Notes under the pieces: generated by a model
Database searches by the model: none
Told to the model about the DNA's origin: nothing
The model's input: the letters and a program-made list of their open reading frames with translations, nothing else
Translations under genes and position numbers: made by a program
Shown: piece by piece, positions 8,874 through 16,976 of the stretch
Layout of the letters: each line of letters starts with the position of its first letter
Numbering within the stretch: position 1 is the first letter of the stretch
Assembly (NCBI RefSeq): GCF_900215625.1
Contig: NZ_OBEK01000006.1
Coordinates: 1-64,000 of the forward strand
DNA length: 64,000 bases
Source of the DNA: Terribacillus aidingensis
GTDB lineage: Bacteria > Bacillota > Bacilli > Bacillales > Amphibacillaceae
Direction: 5' to 3'

Positions 8874-9461
8874 TTAGGAATTTTGATTTAGTAATGACGG
8901 AAGCTGTTTCGCTACACTATACAGCGGATTTCCAGATGCGTTTGTCACCGCAAGTATTACCGCTCCTTCTATTAAGGCATTTATTGTAACGGCCAAGTCT
9001 TTCGCCATTTCTTTTTCATAACCAAAGGCTATCAAATGGTCGGTATATAAAGCCTGCCAATCGGCGTATGCATGCTGACAGCTGTTGCGCAGCACTTCGT
9101 TTGTTGCTGCTGTCTCTGATGCGATCAGTCCAATCTGCACACCTTCCATTTGTTGTTTTTTTTCGAAGTCTGCGGCTATATTATGAATATGATACTGAAA
9201 AGCTTCCACAGCGGTATCTTTGGCCGCCAAATCCTTGGCAGCACCTTCCAAGACCAATGTTTTCATCAGCTTAATTGCTTCCAAAGCGATTTCTTCCTTG
9301 CCATTCGGAAAATGATAATACAATGACCCTTTTGGCGCACCGCTTTCTTCAATAATCTGATTCAAACCCGTACCATGAAATCCTTGCCGCTGAAACAGCT
9401 CTGAGGCAGTTCGTAAGATAATTTCTTTTGTGGTTTCCTTCTTTTTCACGGCTTCATACAA
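8874..9461 (-). CDS. lmrA: TetR family repressor, LmrA/YxaF type
   Basis: 195 aa. N-terminal helix-turn-helix at about residues 11-57 (FHGTGLNQIIEESGAPKGSL followed by YYHFPNGKEE) and an all-helical C-terminal domain of the LmrA/YxaF group. The start is TTG at 9461: AAGGAG lies seven bases upstream; an ATG two bases further in is out of frame. It ends one to about twenty bases before the efflux gene, so both form an operon. The promoter at 9499-9527 has an LmrA-like operator next to the -10, indicating autoregulation of the operon, relieved by drug binding. Confidence 0.82.
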   Translation of the reverse strand: MYEAVKKKETTKEIILRTASELFQRQGFHGTGLNQIIEESGAPKGSLYYHFPNGKEEIALEAIKLMKTLVLEGAAKDLAAKDTAVEAFQYHIHNIAADFEKKQQMEGVQIGLIASETAATNEVLRNSCQHAYADWQALYTDHLIAFGYEKEMAKDLAVTINALIEGAVILAVTNASGNPLYSVAKQLPSLLNQNS

Positions 9462-9477
9462 CCTTGCACTCCTTAAA

Positions 9478-9527
9478 TTATAACAATCGGTCTAGATAAT
9501 AATATTTTCTTTTGGTCTGTCTGTCAA
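9478..9527 (-). promoter_or_regulatory. lmrAB-type promoter with an LmrA-like operator
   Basis: On the minus strand TTGACA (9522-9527), 17-bp spacer, TATTAT (9499-9504): a near-consensus sigma-A promoter. TAGACCGAT followed by TGTTATA (9479-9494) begins just after the -10. The left half equals the half-site I recall for B. subtilis LmrA/YxaF boxes (ATAGACCGRTCGGTCTAT); the right half is degenerate. Confidence 0.75.
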
Positions 9528-9666
9528 GAATGTGCTCTGGATTTTTAATTTATTAATTTTTTGTAAATTAGTAAACAAGAAGGTTAAGCTGATGTTATAG
9601 TACATGTGACTTTTCAAGCGCATTTACGTTATGCCAAAGATTAATATATGGAAAGGAGTCTAAATT

Positions 9667-10848
9667 ATGACGAACAATACAACAAAATTATCAGCTCTAA
9701 TAGAAATATTTCTTGTTTCCTTTCGCCTGGGGTGCACATCTTTCGGTGGCCCAATTGCGCATCTTGGCTACTTCCAAGAAGCTTATGTAAGAAACAAACG
9801 CTGGCTGAATGAACAAGCTTACGCTAACTTAGTAGCTCTGAGTCAGTTTCTGCCCGGCCCTGCCAGCAGTCAGGTAGGAATTGGCATCGGAATTGTCAGA
9901 GGCGGTTTAATCGGCGGCATTATTTCGTTCCTGGGTTTCACGCTGCCCTCCGTTCTGGCACTAATTTTATTCGCACTCTTTATCGGACAAACGAATTTGA
10001 CTGATGCTGGCTGGATTCAAGGACTAAAGCTTGTGGCGGTAGCAGTAGTTGCGCATGCCGTAATTGGTATGAGTCAGAAATTAACAACCAACTTACCGAC
10101 TAAGGCATTAGCGCTCGGCGCCCTCGTGCTCACAATTCTATGGCCGCATCAATTGTCACAGCTGCTCGCTATTTTACTTGCAGCAGCCGCTGGGTACTTA
10201 TTTATGCACCCGAATGCGACATCCAAAGAATCTGCTAACGTAAACATCGCAATAAAGAGACGTACTGGTGTCATCTGTTTAAGCTTATTTTTCTTGCTGC
10301 TAGCAGGACTTCCGCTTTTGCGCACCCTTATAGATAATCCCGTACTTGCGATGGCAGATAGTTTTTATCGTGCTGGATCACTCGTTTTCGGTGGCGGTCA
10401 TGTCGTCCTGCCTCTGTTGGAGCGTGAATTTGTTCCAACTGGATTGATTAGTCAGCAAGATTTTCTTACGGGATACGGAGCCGCTCAGGCAGTTCCTGGT
10501 CCGCTCTTTACTTTTGCTGCGTATTTGGGAACTGTGCTTTACGGATGGCAAGGCGGTTTATTAGCTACTGCAGCCATTTTTCTGCCTGCCTTTTTGCTGT
10601 TGATAGGTGCTTTGCCTTTTTGGACAGTTCTGCAGAAAAACGCTAGCTTCCGAAAAGCATTTGCCGGAATTAACGCTGCCGTTGTCGGCATTTTAATCAG
10701 CGCATTTTTTATTCCAATTTGGTCATCAGCCATTCAATCACCCTTAGACATTGCACTTGCGGCTGTTTTTTACAGCTTGCTCGCGTTTTGGAAGCTGCCC
10801 GCGTGGTTTATTGTTATACTCGGGGCTCTAAGCGGATTTATACTATAA
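9667..10848 (+). CDS. chrA: Chromate efflux transporter, two-domain CHR family
   Basis: 393 aa membrane protein, the usual length of bidomain ChrA; exports chromate (CrO4 2-) from the cell. The two homologous halves are visible: the first has LGCTSFGGPIAHLGYF near residue 22 and LPGPASSQ near 62; the second has LVFGGGHVVLPLLEREF near 240 and AVPGPLFTFA near 277. About ten to twelve hydrophobic helices. Start ATG with GGAAAGGAGTC. Single gene between the divergent lmrAB-like operon and a terminator. Substrate by family; sulfate-like anions are an alternative. Confidence 0.88.
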   Translation: MTNNTTKLSALIEIFLVSFRLGCTSFGGPIAHLGYFQEAYVRNKRWLNEQAYANLVALSQFLPGPASSQVGIGIGIVRGGLIGGIISFLGFTLPSVLALILFALFIGQTNLTDAGWIQGLKLVAVAVVAHAVIGMSQKLTTNLPTKALALGALVLTILWPHQLSQLLAILLAAAAGYLFMHPNATSKESANVNIAIKRRTGVICLSLFFLLLAGLPLLRTLIDNPVLAMADSFYRAGSLVFGGGHVVLPLLEREFVPTGLISQQDFLTGYGAAQAVPGPLFTFAAYLGTVLYGWQGGLLATAAIFLPAFLLLIGALPFWTVLQKNASFRKAFAGINAAVVGILISAFFIPIWSSAIQSPLDIALAAVFYSLLAFWKLPAWFIVILGALSGFIL

Positions 10849-10851
10849 GTA

Positions 10852-10880
10852 AAAGGACATGCCTCGTGCGCATGTCCTTT
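10852..10880. terminator. Bidirectional terminator between chrA and the MFS gene
   Basis: AAAGGACATGC (10852-10862) pairs with GCATGTCCTTT (10870-10880); the T-run is short, A-rich on the left. Confidence 0.75.
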
Positions 10881-12076
10881 CAACTTGTTAAGCCTTTTCT
10901 TTTGCTGAAATAAAATAATACCACCGCCAGCAGCAGCATAATGAAGCACCCGATCTGTACAGCTACAGCTACATCTGTCATCGCATTAATGCCCGCGAGG
11001 ACGGCTGTCATCCCGATGATAAGAACCGATTCAATTGTTTGGTACATACTCATCATCCTGCCCAGCTGATTTTCCGGAATATGTTCCTGCATATACGTTA
11101 GATAACCAGCATTTGCAAATGCTAACGCAGCCGAAAGTATAAATACACCAACACCAGCGGATAAAAAGCTGTTCGAAAATGAAAACACAACATAACCGAT
11201 TGCCCCTGCCGCAGATCCATAACAAAGCAGCTGTACAGCCTGAAAATATTGCGTTACCATACTTAATAAGATGGAGCCGATGATGAACCCAGACCCCGCA
11301 ATACTCACTAGCACCCCATAAGCAGCTTCTGATAAGCCAATTGCTTCTGAAGCAAATGCTACTTCCATCGAATCGACAGCAGCTGTCATAATAGTAATGC
11401 AGCTAAATAAGAGGAGCAGCAGTGTCAGAGCGGCAAACTTCTTGCTAAATGCAGTAACAAGCTCCCAGTCCTCTCTCCAAATTTGCAGCCAGCGCTGTCC
11501 GCTTGCTTTTTCTATTGGTATCTTTATCGAGGGGAGCATCAGACAAATCCCAGCTGCCAGTAGCAAGAAGAAGCTATTGACAAGCAGTGCCATGTCTACG
11601 GAGCCTAAGCCTACCAATATACCAGCTACTGCGGGACCTAGCACAAATCCGCTCCCCTCTGCTATTGCCCGGAATGAATTGAACCGCTGCCAGTGCCGCT
11701 TTTGTATCAGCCCAGTGATGTACGGCAGACTGGCCGGTTCAAATATGGAACCTGCAGCTGCAACAAGGAAGACGAGCAGATAAATTTGTCCAAGGGAATC
11801 TGTCAGCATCATCCCCGTTATACCAATGACCCTTATAAAATATAATCCAATCATCAGCTTGCGATTATCCATTCGATCAATGAAGCTGCCCGCCCAGCTG
11901 TTCATCAAAAGACCGGCAGCTGGCTTGATCATATACAGCACCGCAACGGCGACAGCTGCTTGCTCCGCTTGCTGGTACACCTTTAAATTCAATGCAATCA
12001 GATAGATCCATTCTCCGCAAGATGCAAGCGTAATAGCTACTAGTATGCCAATAGCACGTAAACGGTATTTATTCAT
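10880..12076 (-). CDS. MFS transporter under T-box control
   Basis: 398 aa, about 12 transmembrane helices, of the drug/siderophore exporter-like MFS branch. The loop motif SWAGSFIDRMDNRKLM near residues 60-75 is the MFS motif A between helices 2 and 3 (GxxxDRxxR/K). The start ATG has GGAGGAAGAAG before it. The gene is alone behind a T-box leader whose specifier reads CAA (glutamine), ending in a terminator 38 bp before the ATG, so the protein is expressed when the cognate tRNA is uncharged. That argues for transport of an amino acid or a related compound (uptake or exchange), not a drug. Direction and substrate are unproved. Confidence 0.8.
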   Translation of the reverse strand: MNKYRLRAIGILVAITLASCGEWIYLIALNLKVYQQAEQAAVAVAVLYMIKPAAGLLMNSWAGSFIDRMDNRKLMIGLYFIRVIGITGMMLTDSLGQIYLLVFLVAAAGSIFEPASLPYITGLIQKRHWQRFNSFRAIAEGSGFVLGPAVAGILVGLGSVDMALLVNSFFLLLAAGICLMLPSIKIPIEKASGQRWLQIWREDWELVTAFSKKFAALTLLLLLFSCITIMTAAVDSMEVAFASEAIGLSEAAYGVLVSIAGSGFIIGSILLSMVTQYFQAVQLLCYGSAAGAIGYVVFSFSNSFLSAGVGVFILSAALAFANAGYLTYMQEHIPENQLGRMMSMYQTIESVLIIGMTAVLAGINAMTDVAVAVQIGCFIMLLLAVVLFYFSKRKGLTS

Positions 12077-12114
12077 CTTCTTCCTCCATTCTATCCGTTT
12101 GAAGTTGAAGCAAT

Positions 12115-12392
12115 AAAAAATCCCACCCCCAAGATTGTCATCTTAGGGGCGAGATACCATCGCGGTGCCACCCTAGTTCCCTGACAAGTCACCTAGTCAG
12201 GCTCAAAAAAGTACACGCATATACTGCGTAAACCTTGTGCTGTAACGGGCACTCCCGGTTTGCCATCACTCTGATCCGGCAAACAGCTCCACGGTTTGTT
12301 CTGGCTGGTCTCCTTCACCCTTCTCAGCGTTACAGGGCTCTCTGTAGAAGAAGCTTACCTACCATACTGCTCCGCTTCAACACTTGTAATTT
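12115..12392 (-). promoter_or_regulatory. T-box leader (tRNA-sensing riboswitch), specifier CAA (Gln) proposed
   Basis: On the minus strand the T-box sequence AGGGTGGCACCGCG occupies 12161-12174, followed by a 15-bp terminator stem (12140-12154 with 12121-12135) and T6 (12115-12120). Stem I is recognisable: AGTA at 12365-12368, an AGAGAG motif near 12340, a helix TGGTAGG/CCAGCCA, then GAA-CAA-ACC, where the glyQS leader I recall has GAA-GGC-AC. The specifier would be CAA (12296-12298). The variable T-box base is C, which calls for a discriminator G on the tRNA, compatible with tRNA-Gln or tRNA-Asn. A one-base register shift would give AAC (Asn). Confidence 0.92.
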
Positions 12393-12398
12393 TTTACT

Positions 12399-12427
12399 AT
12401 AGTACCACCATTTAAAAACTTACACAA
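12399..12427 (-). promoter_or_regulatory. Promoter of the T-box/MFS unit
   Basis: TTGTGT (12422-12427), 17-bp spacer, TACTAT (12399-12404) on the minus strand, directly before the leader. The -35 lies in the last codons of the upstream potassium-channel gene. Confidence 0.6.
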
Positions 12428-13451
12428 TATGGAGTTTAAACTTTTCATATACTTCATCACTAGCTATAACAAACAAGCGATCGGACGGCTCTAACGCGGC
12501 ATCATTATCATGCAGGAAATTCATGTTTTCATTAATGCAGAAAAGATTCATTCCTTCTTTAGCTAGGGCGTGCTGTGCGTCTTCGTATGTTTTCCACTCA
12601 GCCTTAGGTTTCACTTCATGAATATTGCTTCCATGCTGTTTACTTAAAAGCTGCCGGAATAGATTAGAAGTGCCTGGTGTAAGCACAGCTTTGGCCATCA
12701 GTAAGGACACAGAGTCGTTCGACAAGATAAAATCATCAATTGAAATATGCTCGAATTTAGGAATATGTGACTCATTATTGATTTCGACAACTGTATGTAT
12801 ATTTACATTCTCAGCTTTAGAAATCCCTTCCACTGCAGAAGCAATTAAAAGTGTCTTGGCATCTGCCAAAAGTGTAGAATCCAATGTTGGGTCAGCAAAC
12901 ACAGCAACCCGTGCAGCTTCTAGGAGATTCGCCTGCTTTAGTGTTGCTTCATCCGTGGGATCACCTTGCACGAAAGCAATGTGATCGTGTTCAAATGGGT
13001 GTTCCTCTCTATCATCAATTACTACGATATAGGCATCTGCTTCATTTGCCAGTACTTCTTCTATTGATTTTTTCACTTTATTAGACCAGCCGATATATAT
13101 ATAATGACCACTTCTTTTAATCAACAGCTTTCCCTCCCTTTGCATTTGCTTAAATGCCGAAGCACCGTCTGCTATCTTGCCAATTAGTACACCAATTACC
13201 CCAATTCCAAATAGAAACAGAAAGATTCCTAATAACCTTCCAGGTACAGTCTGTGGGTAAAAGTCTCCATACCCAACTGTTGTGACGGTTGTCATGGTCC
13301 ACCAAAAACCATCAAACCATGACGGAAAGTTTTCTCTTTCTATAAAGTGAATACCTACTGTCCCTGTCATTACGACAATAACAGAAGCTATAGCTATCGA
13401 GAGAAAATTAATGGATGTAATACTCTTCCACAGACGAATAAAAATAGTCAA
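12420..13451 (-). CDS. yugO: Potassium channel with cytoplasmic RCK (TrkA-N-like) domain, YugO-like
   Basis: 343 aa. Two transmembrane helices (about 15-35 and 72-92) flank a pore helix and the K+ selectivity filter TTVGYGD at residues 57-63. The rest is an RCK domain beginning HYIYIGWSNKVKK near residue 117, where the usual Rossmann glycines are partly replaced, as in YugO. Family role: gated K+ efflux; YugO in B. subtilis carries the electrical signals of biofilms. No regulator is adjacent. The promoter of the downstream T-box unit overlaps its 3' end. Confidence 0.85.
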   Translation of the reverse strand: MTIFIRLWKSITSINFLSIAIASVIVVMTGTVGIHFIERENFPSWFDGFWWTMTTVTTVGYGDFYPQTVPGRLLGIFLFLFGIGVIGVLIGKIADGASAFKQMQREGKLLIKRSGHYIYIGWSNKVKKSIEEVLANEADAYIVVIDDREEHPFEHDHIAFVQGDPTDEATLKQANLLEAARVAVFADPTLDSTLLADAKTLLIASAVEGISKAENVNIHTVVEINNESHIPKFEHISIDDFILSNDSVSLLMAKAVLTPGTSNLFRQLLSKQHGSNIHEVKPKAEWKTYEDAQHALAKEGMNLFCINENMNFLHDNDAALEPSDRLFVIASDEVYEKFKLHIV

Positions 13452-13546
13452 CGCAACTCCTCCTTGCCACTATTATAACTGGGTATTCCATACAAAATAA
13501 ATACAGGAACAGCAAAATTTGCAGTTTATTTCCACATAAACCAGAC

Positions 13547-13581
13547 ATAAAAAAAGACACTTCTCGCGGAAGTGTCTTTTT
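13547..13581. terminator. Bidirectional terminator after ndh
   Basis: GACACTTC (13556-13563) pairs with GAAGTGTC (13569-13576), flanked by a long A-tract on the left and T5 on the right. On the minus strand it ends the yjlC-ndh transcript. Confidence 0.85.
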
Positions 13582-13589
13582 ACTGCTTA

Positions 13590-14768
13590 TTAGTAAGCTA
13601 AGCTGAATAGGCCTTTTACGTGAGTCAAGTAGCGGATATTACTTGCTTCTTTCATCATTGTTGCCGGAAGACCTTTCAATGGTGTTTGGTTAGCACCGAT
13701 GAATGCTACAGCATCCTTGCGGCCAAGGCTTGCAAGTGTACCGGAGTTAATCGGGCTGAACTCTTCCATTGTTTTTCCTTCAAGGTAAGCGAATAGGTTG
13801 TATCCTACTAGCTCACCCATTTGCCAGGCAATCTGAGCTGTTGGCGGCCAAGGACGACCATCTTCGCCGAAGTACACTGCACTGTCGCCGACAACAAATA
13901 CATCCTGATGGCTCTTAGACTGCAAGTGTGCGTTTACAGTTGCACGGCCGCGATCTGTTTCTAAACCAGACTCCGCTACCATTGGGAAGGCTTGTACGCC
14001 GCCTGTCCAAACAAATGTATTCGTTTCGATTTTCTGACCGTCTTTCAATTCTACAACGTTGCCTTCTACGTTCGTTACAGGCAATCCAAGCAAGAATTCA
14101 ACGCCGCGTTTTTCCAAGCTGGATTGCGCGCGATCGATAAGGTGCTGCGGAAGCATTGGAAGGACCTTAGGACCTGCTTCAACTAGCTGCAGCTTGATTT
14201 CTTTTGGATCTACACCATGAGGCAAGCAGTAAGAAGGAAGCTTGTCTGCGATTTCGCCGACTAGCTCAACACCAGTCAGACCGCCGCCTCCGATAAGAAT
14301 TGTTGCGTCTGCAGGATTTTTAGATGCTGCGTACGCTTTGATTTTATCTTGGATTTGGTTGAATACTTTGTTAGCATCATCTACGGATTTCAATACAAGA
14401 CTGTTTTCTTCCAATCCAGGGATACCGAAGTAAGCAGTTCTGCTTCCAAGCCCAACTACCAATGCATCGTAAGAAAGTGTATTGCCGCCTTCTAGGACAA
14501 CTTCTTTCGTGTCAACATTGAAGCTTTCTACTGTTGCTACTTTAAAATCAACATCCAAACCTTTTAGAAGCTTCGTTACAGGCATTGCTACTGCTTGCTC
14601 GGAAATGCTGCCCGCTGCAAGACGGTGAAGCTCAGTGATGATTTGGTGTGTCGATGTTTTATTGATAAGTGTCACATTTGCTTCTGCTTTGCTGTAATAC
14701 TTACGTACAGTTTGAGCGGCTAAGACTCCGCCATAACCGGCGCCTAAAATAACGATATTCTTTGCCAT
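13590..14768 (-). CDS. ndh: Type II NADH dehydrogenase (NADH:menaquinone oxidoreductase)
   Basis: 392 aa, membrane-associated flavoprotein that passes electrons from NADH to menaquinone without proton pumping. FAD-binding GAGYGG at residues 9-14, NADH-binding GGGGLTGVE at 160-168, VVGDSA near 299 and the quinone-site AQIAWQMGE near 316. Second gene of the yjlC-ndh operon, 30 bp behind yjlC, as in B. subtilis. The operon promoter carries a perfect Rex operator, so expression should fall at high NAD+/NADH and rise when NADH accumulates. Confidence 0.93.
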   Translation of the reverse strand: MAKNIVILGAGYGGVLAAQTVRKYYSKAEANVTLINKTSTHQIITELHRLAAGSISEQAVAMPVTKLLKGLDVDFKVATVESFNVDTKEVVLEGGNTLSYDALVVGLGSRTAYFGIPGLEENSLVLKSVDDANKVFNQIQDKIKAYAASKNPADATILIGGGGLTGVELVGEIADKLPSYCLPHGVDPKEIKLQLVEAGPKVLPMLPQHLIDRAQSSLEKRGVEFLLGLPVTNVEGNVVELKDGQKIETNTFVWTGGVQAFPMVAESGLETDRGRATVNAHLQSKSHQDVFVVGDSAVYFGEDGRPWPPTAQIAWQMGELVGYNLFAYLEGKTMEEFSPINSGTLASLGRKDAVAFIGANQTPLKGLPATMMKEASNIRYLTHVKGLFSLAY

Positions 14769-14798
14769 ACTTAATCCTCCGTCCTTACCTTTAAGCTC

Positions 14799-15215
14799 TT
14801 ATTTTTGTTTTTGTTTTTCTTTTTCGTTTGCTACTTCTAAATAGCTTTGAACAAAACGGAACATTTTCTGTGCTTGCGGATCCTTCATAAGACGAAGCAA
14901 ACCGAATAGTCCGATTGTTTCATTGCTTGTTTCAGCACGATCTTTCGCTTCAATTGCAGTTTGGGCAACTGTTTTCACAGAATCCGTTACTGGGTGAAGT
15001 ACCTCTGTAATAGCACTAACAGTATCAGATTTCAAAACATCATCCGTTGCAACAGCTTGTGCAAAATCGTAAGATGCTGTTAACGCATTCACAAGCTCAT
15101 TGATTTTTGGCAGCTGATCGATCAAAGAAGTCAATGATTCTTGTACTTCAGGCTTTAGCAATTGGCCAATTAGGTCCTGCTGGCTCTGGCTAACACTTTC
15201 GTTTGTTTCAGACAT
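14799..15215 (-). CDS. yjlC: DUF1641 family protein (YjlC)
   Basis: 138 aa, soluble, mostly helical. The family (DUF1641) is the usual partner of ndh in Bacillaceae; its molecular role is not established. The stretch NETIGLFGLLRLMKDPQAQKM is the conserved core, near residues 97-117. The ATG at 15215 has AAAGGAG eight bases upstream; an ATG thirty bases earlier (15245) has none. First gene of the Rex-controlled operon. Confidence 0.85.
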   Translation of the reverse strand: MSETNESVSQSQQDLIGQLLKPEVQESLTSLIDQLPKINELVNALTASYDFAQAVATDDVLKSDTVSAITEVLHPVTDSVKTVAQTAIEAKDRAETSNETIGLFGLLRLMKDPQAQKMFRFVQSYLEVANEKEKQKQK

Positions 15216-15262
15216 AACGTATTCTCCTTTGCTATGGCAATCCAATATATTTATACGTAAAC

Positions 15263-15305
15263 ATTATACTTTGTTGTGAATTTGTTCACAACTGTACGTT
15301 CACAA
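15263..15305 (-). promoter_or_regulatory. Rex-controlled promoter of yjlC-ndh
   Basis: TTGTGA (15286-15291), 17-bp spacer, TATAAT (15263-15268) on the minus strand. The 18-mer TTGTGAATTTGTTCACAA (15274-15291) is a perfect Rex box (TTGTGAA-N4-TTCACAA) covering the -35 and spacer. An extra half-site TTCACAA lies at 15299-15305. Rex bound here would block RNA polymerase. Confidence 0.93.
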
Positions 15306-15482
15306 ATTGCTCAAAATATCCACTTTCAACTTTACTCCTACTTTTGGGACTTGTCAAAAGTTATTTCACCTAGGTTAACGTTTTTTTGTTTTCCTATTAT
15401 ATGTTCAAAAAGCAAGACAAATTAAAGCCCTTCCAATTTCAGAATGTGCAGCTTCTTCTATCTTTAGAAGATAGCAAGCAGA

Positions 15483-16322
15483 TTATGCATGTTTACCAAA
15501 ACTCATTTGCTGATAGCGGCCGCGGATTATACTATACAACCCAAACAGAATAAAACCAAGAGCCACGATACCAAGCAACCACCGGCCGAATGGCTGCTGC
15601 GCCAGTTCAGCCAGCGCCCCATCAAGTCCTTTCGCTTTATCAGGATTAGATTCAATGGAAGTAAGAATGAAAAAGAATCCAATCAGCCCAAAAACGACAC
15701 CTCTGCTAACAAGTCCGACAAGCCCGGATTGACGACCGATACGTCGTTCATGTTTATTCATTTCATGTACGTTGAATTTGTTCATAAACCTTCCTGTTAT
15801 ACCGCTGAAAATCTCATATATACCATATCCAATAATAATTACTCCAATTCCGGCTATCAGCCACTTTCCGAGAGGATAAGAGAGAAGCTGAGCAGAAATG
15901 GACTGTTGGCTGCCTCCGCTGCTCCCCTGATCGGTAGCTGCATAGCGGAATGTGTTGAAGGCAATGCTCCCATATATAATAGCACTAACACCATAACCTA
16001 TCCGAATGATTATTCCTTTCGCTCCGTTTCCTTCTCTGTTGGGATCTTTAATAGCCAATATAGCAACCCAGCATACATAACCGATCAGCCCAATTCCAAT
16101 CAGCCATAAGATGATATTTCCAAAAGGGAAAGTCGCTACCCTCTGCAGCATACCACCTGTATTTGTTGTCTTACCCCCGACATGGAGTGCTGCCAAAAGT
16201 GCCAGGATGCCGATAAGGGCATAAACAATCCCCTGGGACATATAACCGAATCGCCCGAATCTGCGTATCCACGGCTTTACCTCTTCCTTTGCTTTTTGTC
16301 TTGCTTCTTTTTTCTGAGTCAT
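15483..16322 (-). CDS. DUF1206 domain-containing membrane protein
   Basis: 279 aa from ATG 16322 (AAAGGAAG upstream); a longer frame to 16382 lacks a ribosome binding site. Six hydrophobic helices come in three similar pairs, each beginning near a GR(F)GYxSQGIVY / RIGYGVSAIIYG / RQSGLVGLVSRGVVFG block and ending in (F/Q)PFGxxLL: the three-fold repeat of DUF1206. The function of the family is unknown. Monocistronic, between the Rex operon and a divergent Gly/Pro-rich gene. Confidence 0.82.
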   Translation of the reverse strand: MTQKKEARQKAKEEVKPWIRRFGRFGYMSQGIVYALIGILALLAALHVGGKTTNTGGMLQRVATFPFGNIILWLIGIGLIGYVCWVAILAIKDPNREGNGAKGIIIRIGYGVSAIIYGSIAFNTFRYAATDQGSSGGSQQSISAQLLSYPLGKWLIAGIGVIIIGYGIYEIFSGITGRFMNKFNVHEMNKHERRIGRQSGLVGLVSRGVVFGLIGFFFILTSIESNPDKAKGLDGALAELAQQPFGRWLLGIVALGFILFGLYSIIRGRYQQMSFGKHA

Positions 16323-16457
16323 ATGAGCGTCTTCCTTTCCAATTTTAAGCCTATTCCCGCCAATTGCAGTAAAGAAACACATGGAAATATACTAGGCAAG
16401 CTACCCAAATCCAATTCATTACATACGATGGAGAAGAAGTAAGAAGGGAGAATAGTA

Positions 16458-16934
16458 ATGTACAACAAAAATGATAAGCAAATGCAGCATCGACAAATTC
16501 AATTTCCTGGATTGCCAGGTTTCGGCGGCCCTGGAACTGCCGGACAGGGCGGCTTCCCATTCGGACCTCCTCCTGGCACCGGCGGACAGGGTGGCTTTCC
16601 GTTCGGACCTCCTTCCGGCTCCGGCGGACAAGGCGGACAGCAGCAAGGACCGTCTTCTTTCGGACCACCAGGACCGCCTCCGTCACAGATTCCGCAGCTG
16701 CAATCCATTAGCAGTAGTGGCGGACCCTCTGCATTTGCAGTAGATCCTGGCGGAATCAGATTTTGTCTATACCGATACACTTACATGCAGCTCGAAAACG
16801 GCCAGCGCTTCTGGTACTACCCAGTATTCGTCGGCCGCACCTCTATCGCTGGTTTCCGCTGGCGCCCGCAGCAGTTCCGCTGGCAGTATTTTGGCATTGA
16901 TTTAAATCGCGTCGAAGCATTTAGCTGTTATTAA
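16458..16934 (+). CDS. Gly/Pro-rich repeat protein with conserved aromatic C-terminal domain
   Basis: 158 aa; function unknown. Residues about 26-67 hold three 14-residue repeats of the form G(T/S)xGQGGFPFGPPP (42-bp DNA period, 16533-16658), the third degenerate (QQQGPSS). After a Pro/Ser linker comes a compact domain from about residue 99 with RFCLYRYTYMQLENGQRFWYYP and FRWQYFGIDLNRVEAFSC; the two cysteines and many aromatics suggest a folded, possibly surface- or spore-associated unit. No signal peptide is seen. I recall similar C-terminal domains with variable Gly/Pro arms in other Bacillales, but no defined role. Start ATG with AAGGGAG. Confidence 0.8.
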   Translation: MYNKNDKQMQHRQIQFPGLPGFGGPGTAGQGGFPFGPPPGTGGQGGFPFGPPSGSGGQGGQQQGPSSFGPPGPPPSQIPQLQSISSSGGPSAFAVDPGGIRFCLYRYTYMQLENGQRFWYYPVFVGRTSIAGFRWRPQQFRWQYFGIDLNRVEAFSCY

Positions 16935-16943
16935 TGTCATGCA

Positions 16944-16972
16944 AAAAGGCCTTCATAAGCAGAAGGCCTTTT
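16944..16972. terminator. Bidirectional terminator
   Basis: AAAAGGCCTTC (16944-16954) pairs with GAAGGCCTTTT (16962-16972). It ends both the Gly/Pro-rich gene and the convergent TRAP operon. Confidence 0.88.
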
Positions 16973-16976
16973 CTGT

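Noticed and set aside
16533-16658. CRISPR-like tandem repeats
   Set aside because: The 42-bp units are directly adjacent, lie in frame and encode a Gly/Pro-rich repeat; there are no spacers.
16351-16686. Minus-strand frames opposite the Gly/Pro-rich gene
   Set aside because: They mirror the repeat composition of the plus gene, which has a ribosome binding site and terminator.
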